This document shows, in pieces, positions 50,101 to 63,478 of a DNA stretch of 64,000 nt. The notes beneath the pieces are model-generated. The model was not told the origin of the DNA and ran no database searches. It saw nothing but the letters and a program-made list of their open reading frames with translations. How positions within the stretch are numbered: position 1 is the stretch's first letter; each line of letters begins with the position of its first letter. The position numbers were made by a program, and so were the translations under genes. Source of the stretch: Membranipora membranacea (Eukaryota > Bryozoa > Gymnolaemata > Cheilostomatida > Membraniporidae); assembly GCA_914767715.1 (NCBI GenBank), contig OU612068.1:27590001-27654000 (forward strand), read 5' to 3'.

Positions 50101-53100
50101 AAAAAAATTGTGTACATAAGAGGGTCTCTTGTACATGTGATATATATGTGAGTGGATGCAAGTGCGACTCAACGAATCAAATCTTTTAAAATCAATAGAC
50201 AGTTTTCTGAGCTCTGATTTAGGCCTCAATTCAGAGTTGTCCTCTCTCCAGTTTGGTACTTTTAACCCACGCCGCATCGGAAAAACGTGCTGAAAAGAGG
50301 GTTATCTTGAAAACCGCTTATAATAGGATAAAAATTATTTTTGATTCAGAATCTGCAACATTGAAAACTCATATGGACATAGTTTGGGAATTAATTATAG
50401 TATTTGGATAGTCACTTATAGCATTTTCCGCCTGTTTTGCGGACAATTTGGCAGAATCTTTTATGAGTTTCTTCACTAAAATAAAGATTTATCAACATTC
50501 AAGCCTCCAATGAATTGGAAACCCTGTCTCACAGGGTTTTCAATGGTGCAGACTCTGAATCAAAAATCATTTTTATCCTTACATTAGCAGTTTTCAACAT
50601 AACCCTCTTTCAGCAGGTTTTTCCTATGCGGCGTGGGTTAAAAGTACCAAACTGGAGAGAGGACAACCCCGAATTGAGGCATTAATAAGAGCTCAGAAAA
50701 CTGTCTATTTTGCCACACGTAATCCTACATCAAGCTTAGAATCTAACAGTTTCACCTAATAATGTATATTTAAAATGTAGTAAAAAAATGAAGTCGTGGA
50801 CATTCCAGACTCTAAGTCATGCGGTGGCGAAGGTAGAGTGACTCACATCCATAGAAAGCTCTGGATAAGATTCTATGTTTCATAGTAGAGCACAGTCTCT
50901 GTAGGGAATCTCTTGTCTGTAGAGGTGGTTTGGCTGGTATATCCTATAATTAATAGATGTACATGTCAAAAACTTCAACTGAGAGATTACAATTATGTCT
51001 GAGGCAAGCTGATTGCATGAACAGGTATACCCAGAAATATTGCAAGTCCAAATAACGAAACTATGATAACAGGGTGGTTTGGCGATTCTCCTGTGAATAG
51101 GAGCGGTCTGGCCACCAGGTTTATGATGATGAATACATATGTCATATGACATATAACATATGATTTAACACATATTATATTCTCATGTGATGCCTGATAG
51201 TGTTAGCTGTGTTTTGTGTATTACTTACCTCCCTGAACTCTGAGTGAGTAGATGAATCATGAGTACTGTTTGTATACATGTCTAGTGAGTCCGCCCGATG
51301 TGGTGATTCTCTACCCGATGATGAATTCCAAGGTAGACGGAAGCTTTTGATGGTGTCTAAACTCAAAATACTCAGTTTCCTGGGATCAATCAATTCATCT
51401 ATCAAAAGGAAAATCAAACGAGTAATAATTAGAATTCCTAGTTATAGAGTTGCCAGTTTCCAGATAATGGTACAATGTCTCAGACTATGCAATGTAATTA
51501 TTGTACTGTAGAAACAGGATTAAAAATCAAAAGGTTGATTAAAAAAAGGTTGATTAAAATCCGATGTCATATCACTCGCCCATCCCGAGGCATGGGCGGC
51601 GAAATATTAATGCCTTAATGGCGAGGCCGCAATATCTGCGCCAATTTGCTCTCAGTTTGCAGGCAGGTCGGAGCACACCTGGGGGCCAACCAATCCCCAG
51701 TAGAAGATGGACTGCAGTGGGATTCGAACCCACGACCTTCAACACTTGCGTGTTGAAGTCCGGCGCTCTAACCAACTGAGCCACCTCCTACTTCTTAAGG
51801 AGAAAGGAACACCAACATTATCCAGGTTATGCACCCTAAAATATAAAGCGTTATTATACAGTCAAGACTCAAACCCATTCTAACCTACATAAGATAGAGT
51901 AATACTCACGTAGAGCTTTAGGCTTGCATGCTATAACTATCCTGAACACATAATCTATATCAGCATCAGTAGAAGGCGGAGTAGATCTAACTGACTTATC
52001 AGAACCTGATAGCTTCTTTCTCAGCTTTGGAAATATTCTACCTGCATGCAAAGGGATATGAAAGTTGTACTATCCATGCTTAGGGAGAGAGATTCAGCAT
52101 CACATGCACGCAATGATTAAATTTAAGGTAATTGTCTGAGCTACTCTTCGAGTCTAGAACCATACTAGATCAAACCTTGTACTGTACATTGCTAGCTTGA
52201 TACTTGTGAGGGACAATGAGAGAAGAGCGATTGTTACATGCTCTCAGGAAGATATCAAAGCTATGCTAATATAAATGCAGAGGTATATCTATATATGTAT
52301 GGAATATTTTAGTTGAGTGATAGAAAACCCCTGAGTGATGAATTAGATTAGAGTGTTTTGTAGACAAGGCTCTGCAGCTTAAATATTGGTTGATCTTATA
52401 AACCTGAAATCTACCAGTGACATAACTACAGCACTACCAGAAAAAATCAATGTTAGATATTTATTTAGAAGTCCAACTGCAAGCATCCCACAATCAGTGC
52501 AAGCTACCTATGAGCGGGTACAATACCTAGCACTGGTGACTGGCTCTCAGGCTGCTCATCTTCTAGAATTCGTAACATATATCAATGCAAGTGCCAACCA
52601 AACCAAAGAGATAAGCTGCGTCAATGATGACTTGGAACGCAGGAGACATGAGAGGGAAATCAGCATGCATGCTGATTCAATGGAAAGTTTTATGTTTATG
52701 ATGACTTGCTTCCAATCGCCGCTATAGTACACATGCCGTTAGTTCAATGGGGTACTTAGAGACTGAGGTAATCTTGAACAAAGGTTATATTTGGTCCCAC
52801 CAACAATAGACCAAAACTGTTAACACCTACCAGTATCTTTGTGTATCCACAGTGGCGGGTCTAGTCTAGCATTAGGCTGTAGACCCGTCTCAAGGCATGT
52901 GAGGAATGCTAGTAGATGTCCTCCGTAAGGGAAGTGGAAAGCGGGGCTCTGTACTCCGTCCACCCCTACCATTATCAGTATACCACCACATGAACCTGTA
53001 AATAGATCAATCTAAGGCTAAATCCAAGTCAATTGATTCATATTAACATTGTATTCCACTCTCCACTGCATTACATTTTATTTTCTATTTTCTTGCTTGT

Positions 53101-56100
53101 CTAAAAAATTATTTTCAGCAACGGCACATCGAAATTTATGAGCGTCATAGCCCGTATTGTCATATTTCTCAGAATCAACCATTGCCATCAACATAATGTA
53201 ATTGTAGGTCATCCAGCACACACCACAGATCAGTGATACTGCTTCCAGCATCTATTATAACCAACTTATTATCTAATGGTAAGATATTTCCAAGCATTTA
53301 AACATACCATCAGAAAAACAACCAATATATGACATTATGTTAAAGAGTTCGTTAAACACATTCATCCTCAAAGTCTGTCATATTCATGCTGAGTTATACT
53401 GGAACTAAGTACAGACCGTTTGGTCAAGCAACAACTCAATTGTCAGTACAAAAAAATTAAGTACCTGGAGGAACTTTGAGATTTGTTTACATGCATTCAA
53501 TCATCGAGAGGATGGTATTGAAAGCTTTGGATGCATGTTTGGTCAACTATAATATGGGATTGCAATCAGTAATCATAAAACTAGGAACCACCAGTAAGAA
53601 ACAATCTCAATATGAAAGAGCATGGGGAAAACCTGTTGATATGTGTCATGGGGAGAACCTGTTGATATATGTCATTATTACCTTGATGGTGGCAGTGTAG
53701 GTAAACTATCTCATCCATGTTAACATTGATAGCACAGTCCCACATCAACCTACAAATATGTAATCAGAAATGTACAGTTCAATTTCCTCTTCTTCTAGTC
53801 AGGGTGAAAGTGACAGATCAAGAGAGTATCATTCATTTAGTCTAGGTTAAGGCTTGAGTTAGTATGCAATCAAGTTAGTATGTCGGAGAAAACACCTACA
53901 TAGACTATGTCGGAGAAAACACCTACATAGACTATGTCAAAGGACACCTCTCATATTATCCGAGAGGGAATCGATAACTTCATATAATTTGTGAGACAAA
54001 ATTGTGAGATGATACCATAGACAAAACACACAACACTGTGTTGTGTGTTTAGTCTATGGATAATACACTGAATGACCTCGTGAAATTTCAAAATTGGCAT
54101 TGAGCTATTTATTTCCTGGTAAAATGCTAGCTAGGGGAATGCCTTTATATTGTTTGCCTCAACCAGGAAGATTGTACATGCTACAACTATCTGCCGAAAG
54201 AAAATACTTATGTATTAGTGAAGTAAAAATCAGTTGTAGTGGCCGATGATGGTAAGAAGTGACATGCCAAATAGAGGTCTTAGTGCTTGATGCTTTATTT
54301 TGTATCACTTACTGAGGACGCCTGCTAAGAAATCTGGAACCTGAGGTACAAGCTTTTTCATGTGAAGATTGTTTAGAGAGTGGTCTACTGCTAAAGCTAT
54401 AAAATGAGGAGGAGTGAATAAAAATATTGGTTAGCAAAGGTTAGTATCCAAAAAGGCTAAAACACAGACATGCACTTCAGTTATAACATTCAACTTCTAA
54501 GAAACTGATTAATAACCACAGTATTGTTACCTTACTGTTAAATTAGGTGCTCAAAAAATGTAAATTGCCAAGCCCTACACCCTGACTACACTCTGACTAA
54601 TCCCCACACCCTACTGACAAACAACAACTGGTTATTGTACCAGTTCGGAACTAGCTGCCACACTATATATTGCTTTGGTCTTTCGGTGTGAATAACAGCC
54701 AGATAGATCTGTTTATAAGACTTCTGACAGAGCATATTGAGTCACCAAAGTATGATAAGGAAATCAATAGCTATAAGCTAGTCCTGGAAACTACTCTACA
54801 TAATTACAATATACAAAGCTTAGTATATCACCACAACTCTCAAGGACACACAATCTCTCACCCATTCTCAGTTCGGCCCTCAGTAGATGGGAGAGTTGTC
54901 TCCTCTGTATGAGTGTGTAGTTTATCACCAGTGCTGCTCTGTTTGCTGTTGATAAGCTGGTTAGGAGTCCACTTAAGATTAAGACTTTCACACGTCTGAT
55001 GTAAAGACAAATATCCTGGTAATAGCTCATCTCCTTCTCTCTACAAGCAGAGCCATTCAAAATACGGCATGACAGCAGCAACACATCTGAGCATATGAAA
55101 AACTGCCCAATTCCCCCTTAGTTCAATGTTTCGAAATGCATGCATGTTGTAAAGTTCTTCTTTTTATTTTAGATAATGGCAGTCATGATCTAAGCTGAGG
55201 TATTTGAGAAGCCCAGGAAGACAGTCCAGTGTGGATGTCAGTGGAATAATTTACAGTTGTGTCACTAGATGTGCATGTGGCATCAAGCCAGTCTCTAAAA
55301 AGTAGTTGACATTGGTGATCTACTGACAAAAAACTGGTTGGTCAGATGAAATAAAATTCCACATATTATAATTAAAAAATTTAGACTGTCATCCAATCAA
55401 ATATTAAAGACAGCAAGCCAGCCACCTGTTAGTAATCTCAGTAAAGGGTTACAGTATGGCAAATTTCGCTGCCGACAGTTGATTGCAGAATTTTATTGAA
55501 GGAGGCAGATATAACCTGTGGCAGCCTTATAGTTCATCAAGAACTGACAGCTAACCATAATTACTCAGGTACGCTGACGGCAAAAGACAGATTATCACAT
55601 CTCACTTACAGGTAAAACGCGGACATTGTTCTTGCCGTAAAGTAAGTTAGCCTTGCGATTCTGATGTAGAGATTCGACATATTCTCGGGCGTGTACCGGG
55701 ACACTCCTTGTACTATCTTCTGAGCTGGAACTTGTGTTATTTCTAGCTCTCTAAAAACAAAACCATTACAAAGTGTTATTGTAGAAATGCAGTAATTAAG
55801 GTATGATTCAGTGGTGCCAACTCCATCCTCTCTATAAAACCTTGAGCCAATACCAATCATTAAATCTCGTCACAGAGAAAGCTGCAGGGGTCTTATAGAA
55901 ATCTCATAATCTGTTCTGGCACATATAGAGTGCTGCCTTCAACCAAGGAGTCTTTAACTCCTTGCTTCAACCATTTCCATTATCAGGCATTGTCATCATT
56001 GCAAATAGTCAGCGTTCAATTCCACAATGCATGTTGCATGATGTATTTAGTTAGGTCGCAGTTGTGCTGTTTTGAATGTTGAAAAATGAAATTCCAAGTA

Positions 56101-59100
56101 CATTTAGAAAGATGCCTGGGTTGAAAATAGAAAAGATAAGCTCGCATAAGTTGCGCTCACTGCATTAGCCTAATTGGTTGGAAAGAGGTGGTTCGCGAAG
56201 ATTTGAAATTTCAGGGTAAAATTAATCAATGTTGATTGAAGCAGACAGTGTTGGATTCAAAGTTTACCATTTGCCATGCCCATCTTGCAATCTGCAGCTG
56301 AACGTGTGAGAACAAATAACACATAAAAATCAATATCCAGGTTGCCTAGCTTGAATCTATATTGCACTGAATGTACTAGTCAAGATGGGATCACCTGTGA
56401 ACAGCTCAAACTTCCTTTACCTTTTCCCATTGGATCATGGCCTGGACATTAGTGATGGACAACTCTGACATTGGGGCGATGTGCACTGAAATTTAACTCA
56501 AATTTAAATTTTGACTCACATCAAGGAGTAGCACGATGACTCCTTTGTCGAAGTTCTAAACAGAGTTGTCATTTTTTTCAATTCATATGACAGTGTGATG
56601 TTTATTTTTATCCTCGATGCCAATTTAGATTTCCAGTCAACAAAATTATGTATGCAAAGCATGCTGTACTTCAATAATTTATATCCCTCAATCACCTTAC
56701 AAAATGTCATTCGACCAGTCATAAATAATACAGCTACTCTCGACTGTATGTAATAATTCAATTTTGTGTGGGTTAGGGAAGTCTAGTCCCAGACATATGG
56801 GCAATAACTGGGGTCACACATACTCCCGATCTAGACCGTAGGCCGAGATGAGTACACAGGATTGGGAGTGAGCTAATTATTTAAGGTTGACCGCAGTGGC
56901 AAAGGGTTGAAATATCAAGCTTCAACATGAAAGATTTTGCAGTGATCTAGCAGCAGAGTCATATCACTGATAGAAATATATATATATGTATATACATATT
57001 TGAAGCAGCTACTGTCAGTGAGCAGAGCGTATAATAAAGTAGCTTGTTCAGATAATATGTGAAACTATTGAAGGTTCTTGACCATTGTTGAGACATCATC
57101 ATTAGGTGAACATTGAAAGGTATTAGATGATAGATGATGATGATCATATGGCATTAAAAAAATTTCCCACTGGTTGAACCTGATAAGGCCAGCAAAGCTG
57201 GTACATTAAATGTGAACGTATCTTATAATCTGTTTCACTATTTAGATTTGATTTTTTTGCTACTCTTTCCCAACTATACAGTTTATGGTTAAAACATAGC
57301 ATTGTCGAGCCAAAAGTTTTGACCTTGCCTTGGTACGGTCTTATAAAGCCTTTTGTATCCTACCCTACTGTAGATCTTACCCCGAGTCCTAGAGCAGGTC
57401 TCTTGTTAGGAGATACAGTAGAAGTCTGCCCTACCAAACTAGCACCACTATGTAACCGATGTCTGAGAACCAACTCATCTGCATTAGGGTCAGTAAATAA
57501 ATGATCTGAGGTCTTCATACGACTGTACTCCAAAGCGCACGGACCCTCTGAAAAAAAAAGTTAGTATATATACTGATCAGGAGGGAGTATTTTTATGTCT
57601 TTTCAATCTAAGCCAATGCCAAGCAATCCAGGTAGGTACAGCAGCTTCCTATTCATTTCCATATAATTCTCATAAAATAAACACAAGCCCTCATTTTTTT
57701 GCAATTCCAAGCCTGGTAGAAATTTACAACAAAAAAAATATGGAGGGGGGTCCCATTTCATCAATATGTCATCGGCAGCCGCAAGCATCAGCATCCTGAA
57801 CGAAAAAACTTACGAGGTGTCTAATTTAGATTGCAGCAAAGTGAAATTGCTACCGTGGGAATCTTTGCTAGTTTGAGAAAAACTATATATACATCTGTAG
57901 ATATGGCAATAGATAAATAGAAAATTCATATAGATTTATCATCATATAGATGCGATTTTGAGAATGAAAATGACACTCTCAGTCTCTTTCCATTTGTGTA
58001 CATTCCTGTATTCCTATTAAATGCATTAATTCTTTGTTGTGAGGTATTAGCCTACATACCAAAGAGGATGAATTATCATATTATATCATATTGTATCACA
58101 AAGTCAGGATATATCCTTACTCTGTGATATCATAGCAGCATTCAGTGTGGCATAATAATTCCCTTTGGTATTGGTAGCCATTGGGCAATAAATGTCCTCA
58201 ATAAATCAGGTGGGTGGGTAATTATTTACATGCTACGAAAAGATAAGCACTGCTGTTTATCTAAATTTCTAAATAAACAATGCCTCATCTTTATTATTAG
58301 GTATGTGTTTTTTTGTGAAAAGTCTTATGGAAAAATACAGTTTCCATATTTAGGAAAGAGGTGCAGCTTGGTGAAGCGTGGCCGAGGTAATGCAGAGACA
58401 TGTGATGTTGATAAAAGATTTGTAAATGTGACAACTTACTTCTCAATCATTGAAAATGTTACAAAAACATGGAGATTCTTTGTTTCTAGGAAGCATTTCA
58501 TATTCTCTATGGTAATCATATTTGCGGTATTTTAAACGTCTTAAAACAGTACGCGACCAACGACGCATACACACAGCTTCTTTCAGTTATAAGTTGCTGC
58601 TTGCATACGGAAATACCAGTATAGTTATTACATGACTGTATCGTTAACGATTAGGTAAAACGTGCATCTACAGTTTAGTATTCGCTTATAATAAGCTGAC
58701 AGAGTCACCAACCTCGACACACAGATGCCAGTGACACCACATTCATTAAAATGTCCATTATATCAGTGGTTAGTCTGCTTCACTAGCAGCTAACTGTCAT
58801 ATTACAAACTTGTTGGCATTGGCAAAGACAGGGATAGGAAATCAATATTTTGAATCACAAAATGTAAATTATAAAATAATAAGGAATGTTCTATCGTTAC
58901 AAGGTGGGTGTTTAAGATGGACTAGAGTTTCAACTGATTTAAGCTGCTGTCCTGTAGGCTGACAGTTATAGCAGATTGAATAGAATGATGAAGTTTTTCT
59001 CATACAGTGGGAAATAATAAGAGAGTTAGACACCTCCATTAATTACTGTTATTACAGATCCACCTGAGTTTATTTTAGTCCATTGCATTCTTTATGTACA

Positions 59101-62100
59101 AAATTACCCAGCAGATTCAGAGCAAAGTACATACCAAGGAGCTGGGAAAGTAGACTTCCCTTCGACTGATCTCCTATTAATGACGCCGCTTCGTAGTACT
59201 TACTGTAAAACAAACACAAGAGAACAACATGATTTTGTGTAGATGAAATAAGAAAACAAAAAGGCAAAAAACATAAAATATTAGCAGCTCACGAGCCCCT
59301 GAGACAATACAAGTTGTATTGATTACCTGGACTACACTAACGGAAATCAAAGCTATTCCGGATAAAATTAAATTAGACAGATCCCAATTTTGGTGACAAA
59401 ACTCAATACTATTGCATGTCTGGACATTGTTGATCGGAATCATTGACTAAGGTAATTATCAGTTTATTTGTCTCATGTCAATTCTGACACAAGCCAATTG
59501 AAAATTCACCATTTTGTAATCAGGTTTTGAACTCCCTTGAGAGATTGTGAAATACTGCGAATGATCAAGGTACATGAATGAATAAAACTAAAAATAAAAT
59601 ATTAGTCAGCAAGATATGACTGCCCACCTATAAACCCGTATTTTTAGATATACCTGTTTTGGTAACACATTTAAACAGTGTACAAAGTTACTCCATTCAA
59701 GTTTTATTAAAGGGCAACCAAGGTTTCAAACAACTTCTCATTGATGGCCATTGATTAATAGCAGATTGCACCTTCTGCATGGGGAAAAAGACAAAATATA
59801 ATTCGGATGACTATTCAGCCAGAATTCTTGTGAAACATTTCTTCCATCAGGCACTCAAACTCAGCTAAAAGAGAATACCACATAGCAGTTTCCTGTTCCT
59901 GTTATTATTTAGCCTGTGCTCTATAATTATTACAGCAAAGTCTTGGAACCTCCCTAAACTGAATTGTTACCCAGCTTAGAGTCAGCAACTACTTTGAGTT
60001 TTGCATCGCATAATGCACAAAGCTGATGCTGCCCAGCACATTATTTCCTCCCCATTAATGCATTGCTGCGAAAACATTGACCGTTAGCACAAATGGCGTT
60101 CCATGACCAATAAATATTAGATGGCCATCTAGGTTGTCTACCTCCAACCTAATCATGTAGCATCCAGTACAACAAGCGACTACCGCCAAACAGAATACGA
60201 CATGGGCGTGAGGGTGTCAATAAGTAGAGACAATTTAATCAAATATATGACCCAGGCTGCCATAAGATATGTGATAATTATGGATCGAAAACATCCCAAC
60301 AACAATGAACCTCTCTTAACATCATTCGATAAGCAACCATTTAACTTGACAAAGGTCAGTTGGTAGGCCTGCTACATGCACTTTTGAGACTCAAACGCTC
60401 TATGAGTTGAGGGGACAGTTGTTTCTTGCTCCTGATCTGACAAAAAAATTTGCCAGATAAACTTGAAACAAACGGATAAAAAAGAATTTCAGAGGTCAAC
60501 TCTTTCCCTCTGTGAAGGGGCTAACCTCTATTTTGGCGAATGGCCTACCTGCTATGCTTGACGAGATATTCAACTATAGTTGCTAAAACCCTGTTGAACA
60601 GAGCTACCCGTATCCACGTGTATTTAACACCACCGTTCTGCTTCGGAGGGGTTTTAGTGCCATCCAAAGTTAGATTCTTCAGTGAAAATCTGAAAATATA
60701 AAGGAAGTATTAAGATATCAGAATAATGGTGGGTGAAATATTATCAATGTTATTATCAATGCTTACGGCGACCAGCATAAAAATAACCAACTTATATACT
60801 CCAATCACATACTATTGAGATAAATATCATAATATGTTTATTGTGAGATCCTGGGAGAAATATAGCCAAAATGGGAGGAATTTTTTGCATGGTCCATCAT
60901 TCCATTGATTTGCTCTATAACTGTGCAACTCGATGGATGGATATATTTTAAATCACCTACTCCGCTACTTCTTTTATTCCAGCGTGCCAGGATATTTAGC
61001 TAATAAATTAGCGAATAGGAAAATTTTGATGATGGCTTATATCACCTTGAAAGAGGATCGTTTTGGCTTTCGATCTCAGCTACTGTTTTCGACGTTTCCT
61101 TTGCATCTTCCAAAGTTTTGGCAACTTTGTGTAGCAGAGCTGTCGTTGATGAAGCGTTGTTGAATAGCCCTAATGACTGCTTCTTCAGTTTATATTTGAG
61201 ACAAGTGTCAACGGCCCCTAAAATCGAGAAGAGCTCAATAAAACGTTATACAAACACCCTGCATATGGGTAAAGTGCGAGGCGCACCTCGACAAAAACGT
61301 GAGTACAGGAAATGTCAGACTAGTAACATAGCGTTTGCAGAGATATTATAGATTTTCTAAATGAGTAGAGACTAAAGTGTTATATTAATATACATGTCAA
61401 CAACTCGATAGAATGTCATGGAAAGTTATGAGTTGCATAACAATCACATTACTATGACATTTACTGCAGCTTATAAACAGTCCTCATTAGCTTGAAGCCG
61501 GGAATAGATAGAGCATTCCTAATTTCTAATTAACTGAGAGGGGTCAATGTTTTTTGTTTTATATACACTTCACAGCTTAACCCATCCATGCATCCTAGGC
61601 ATAGAAATTGTATCCCAAAACCGTCTTGTTAAAGTGAAATGAAAGACAGTGTCTGTTTTCTTCTGTACCGACTAAATGAAGGCAGTCATCAGTGAAATGG
61701 AGAATTTATCTCGTGGTGACATTCTTATACCACTTAGGCTGATTAGCCAACTAATTCTTTGAAGCGCCAGTCTTTAATTTCAGCAGATGGTCCGGCATAG
61801 AGGTCAAAGAATGATAAATATATTCAAACTTTATATCTTTAGTATCAGTTATAATTTGGATGTATCAAATCGGATTGAGTTCTAACAGGTCTATAGCTTT
61901 CTTAAGTCATTTATGTAAGTCTGCTTTGAGATGAATATAGTTAGTAAATTACCACAGAGAGTAGTGACACTAGCACTGTCTTCATGTATGAACTTCTTTG
62001 TGACTGCTTCTTCCATTATCTGCTTCACCTGAGCCAATAAGAAATGGTTATGGTAATAACTAGAGTAGATAGATAGATATACTGATCCCCAACATTGATA

Positions 62101-63104
62101 CATAGATACCACAAGAAACCCAGAACAAGACAACTGTCCAATGTTGGTAATGATCATCTGGATATTGTTTATCAAAACTATAGCCAAGTACATGCCAATA
62201 CACATCAGACCCATTAGTTGTAAACAAACTCTCTAGGCATAGATACATATATGACGTAACCAGCATTACCTCTCGTTTGACTGCAGCAAGCAATTTATCA
62301 ACTGCATCACCTCCACAAACATCTACAAACAGAGATTAAAGATTGTCATAAATAAGTGAGTTAGTTTTTGGCACAAAGTCAGGCCAAGTTGCTCTATGTG
62401 TCCTTTATTCAATGGCTGATTCATTATTAATATTACTCTCGTAAAATCTAGGCCTATTTGGGGTGCTGTTTAAGTAGATTTGTTAGTAACATCTTTGGCT
62501 GAAGTTTATCACAGTCAAGAAAAGGCCGTGCAAGCATTGAAGAGGGAGTTCATTGGTACAAGTTACCAAAAAGTAATCTGTGTGTACTCAGACCAATGAA
62601 CTCCCTCTTCGAAGAGGGAGTTCATTGCTCAGACATACCAGTCTAGTATCAAACATACTACCATATATTCCCCTCTACCATAATAAACATTCAATGACCC
62701 CCATATATAAACTCCTAGGGTCATCCAAGGCACATAATTCCAGTGTAACATCAATGAGATGATTTATAACCGACTGAAGCATCTATCTAGATTAGTTAGG
62801 AGTCATTTAGATCAAGCCAAAGGAATATTCATTGTGCTAGCACCCCTATGTGTGGGGTGTAGTTGACACAGAAATGATTTTATTGCACTGTGAAAGAATC
62901 TGCAAACCTTCCAGAGATGAGTTTGTAACCCTTTCTAGCTACCTTAGTAAAGTACATATACATAATAGTCATACTCATTCATAGGCTTCAGACCAGTTCA
63001 TACATGCATACACACCCAGCAATATCTCCTTTTTACAGTGATGATATACCTCAGTGGTATGAATACATACCTTGTACATTAGATTGCCTCCTGAACATTT
63101 TCAT
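44126..63104 (-). CDS. SGSM1: small G protein signaling modulator 1/2-like RUN-TBC Rab GTPase-activating protein
   Basis: Exons in transcript order: 63071-63104, 62270-62322, 61953-62028, 61046-61217, 60549-60689, 59135-59202, 57381-57547, 55610-55750, 54929-55040, [uncertain 54309-54396], 53682-53749, 52831-52995, 51910-52041, 51229-51398, 50847-50943, 49940-50085, 49612-49725, 48970-49194, 47145-47289, 46820-46953, 46457-46616, 45498-45607, 44956-45052, 44518-44685, 44126-44214. Phases agree elsewhere. With the uncertain exon the product is 1023 aa (human SGSM1/2 about 1000-1150). The N-terminal RUN domain includes [18 protein letters not shown] middle Rab-binding region follows ([35 protein letters not shown]). 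The C-terminal TBC domain has [15 protein letters not shown], then after a linker the arginine finger IDKDVHR and glutamine finger YIQGMCDL, both intact, and ends SLIENK like human SGSM1. It should stimulate GTP hydrolysis by Rab/Rap proteins at membranes. The 34-nt first exon is chosen by its ATG and matching phase. Confidence 0.94.
50194..50710. mobile_element. foldback/MITE element of about 515 bp
   Basis: The left end (ATAGACAGTTTTCTGAGCTC) recurs inverted at the right end, and the arms stay complementary for about 200 bp (e.g. GTCCTCTCTCCAGTTTGGTA, ACCCACGCCGCAT, TTTTTGATTCAGA). The central part is short and non-coding. No clear target duplication is seen. It lies in an SGSM intron. Confidence 0.8.
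51533..51788 (-). mobile_element. tRNA-derived SINE, full-length copy 3
   Basis: Reading on the minus strand it has GGAGGTGGCTCAGTTGG (A box), the 9-bp CTTCAACAC/GTGTTGAAG hairpin, a consensus B box GGTTCGAATCC and two TTTAATCAACC tail units separated by extra T residues. It is closest to a functional Pol III promoter of the three copies. It lies in an SGSM intron between exons 51910-52041 and 51229-51398. Confidence 0.92.
53879..53938. repeat. short tandem repeat, 27-bp unit, two copies plus a partial
   Basis: TATGTCGGAGAAAACACCTA is repeated with a 27-bp period in an SGSM intron. Confidence 0.85.
54015..54059. repeat. hairpin of about 22 bp per arm, almost no loop
   Basis: CCATAGACAAAACACACAA and TTGTGTGTTTAGTCTATGG are inverted copies with one mismatch. 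Intronic in the SGSM gene, no frame. Confidence 0.8.
54309..54396 (-). other. SGSM1: candidate linking exon of the SGSM gene
   Basis: The confident exons 54929-55040 and 53682-53749 cannot be joined directly: the phase fails and a stop arises. This stretch has a strong acceptor (CCTCCTCATTTTATAG) and an open frame ([20 protein letters not shown]). The best donor (CA|GTAAGT at 54313) leaves the wrong phase. A weaker overlapping donor four bases on (AA|GTGATA) restores it. The residues do not resemble the human linker at this place. The true link may instead be a short exon that I missed. Confidence 0.35.
55945..55963. repeat. 19-bp mini-hairpin AAGGAGT/ACTCCTT
   Basis: AAGGAGTCTTTAACTCCTT, identical to 20363-20381. 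A similar hairpin with a different loop is at about 63825-63845. Confidence 0.7.
58093..58132. repeat. dispersed palindrome (CACAGAGTAAGGAT type), copy 4
   Basis: TATCACAAAGTCAGGATATA followed by TCCTTACTCTGTGATATCAT, the same family as in the SLC5A introns. Located in an SGSM intron. Confidence 0.7.
59711..60085. mobile_element. MITE with AGGGCAACC end, inverted and one-end-degraded copy
   Basis: It matches 42471-42847 in reverse orientation along most of its length (e.g. GCATTGCTGCGAAA near the end), with TTAA before its left end (59707-59710). The right terminal inverted repeat is lost. Intronic in the SGSM gene. Confidence 0.8.
62539..62627. repeat. three copies of GAAGAGGGAGTTCATTG in direct-inverted-direct order
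   Basis: Copies at 62539-62556 (+), 62593-62610 (-) and 62611-62627 (+). The last two abut as a perfect palindrome. Located between the first two SGSM exons. Confidence 0.85.
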
Positions 63105-63478
63105 GTCTGCATTTCAACATTAAATGTACTCAATAACTCATTCAATGACATATCCATATGTGGCTAATTATTGTACAGACTTGCTTTCCAAGTAAACTTC
63201 AGCTGTTTTGTGAAAAAGAAATTGATAAAAGCAGTCATTGATATCTTTATACTTCGCCCAGCTGTTCACAGATAACTATCTTAAATTATAAGACACATCA
63301 GTGTAACTGAAAACAACTCTAACATTAGATGTCAATCATAGCAAATGATCATTAATTATATATAACACAGAAGTGAGGCTCTATTTGATAGTCTCATAAA
63401 TGCAGTTCAATAGTATTTCTAAGTTCCCAAGCTACTATATGGTTGCTTCTAAAAAAAATTAGAAATCAACCAGCCAGA

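Noticed and set aside
51700-51788. tRNA gene on the minus strand
   Set aside because: Same SINE family; no normal anticodon stem and loop.
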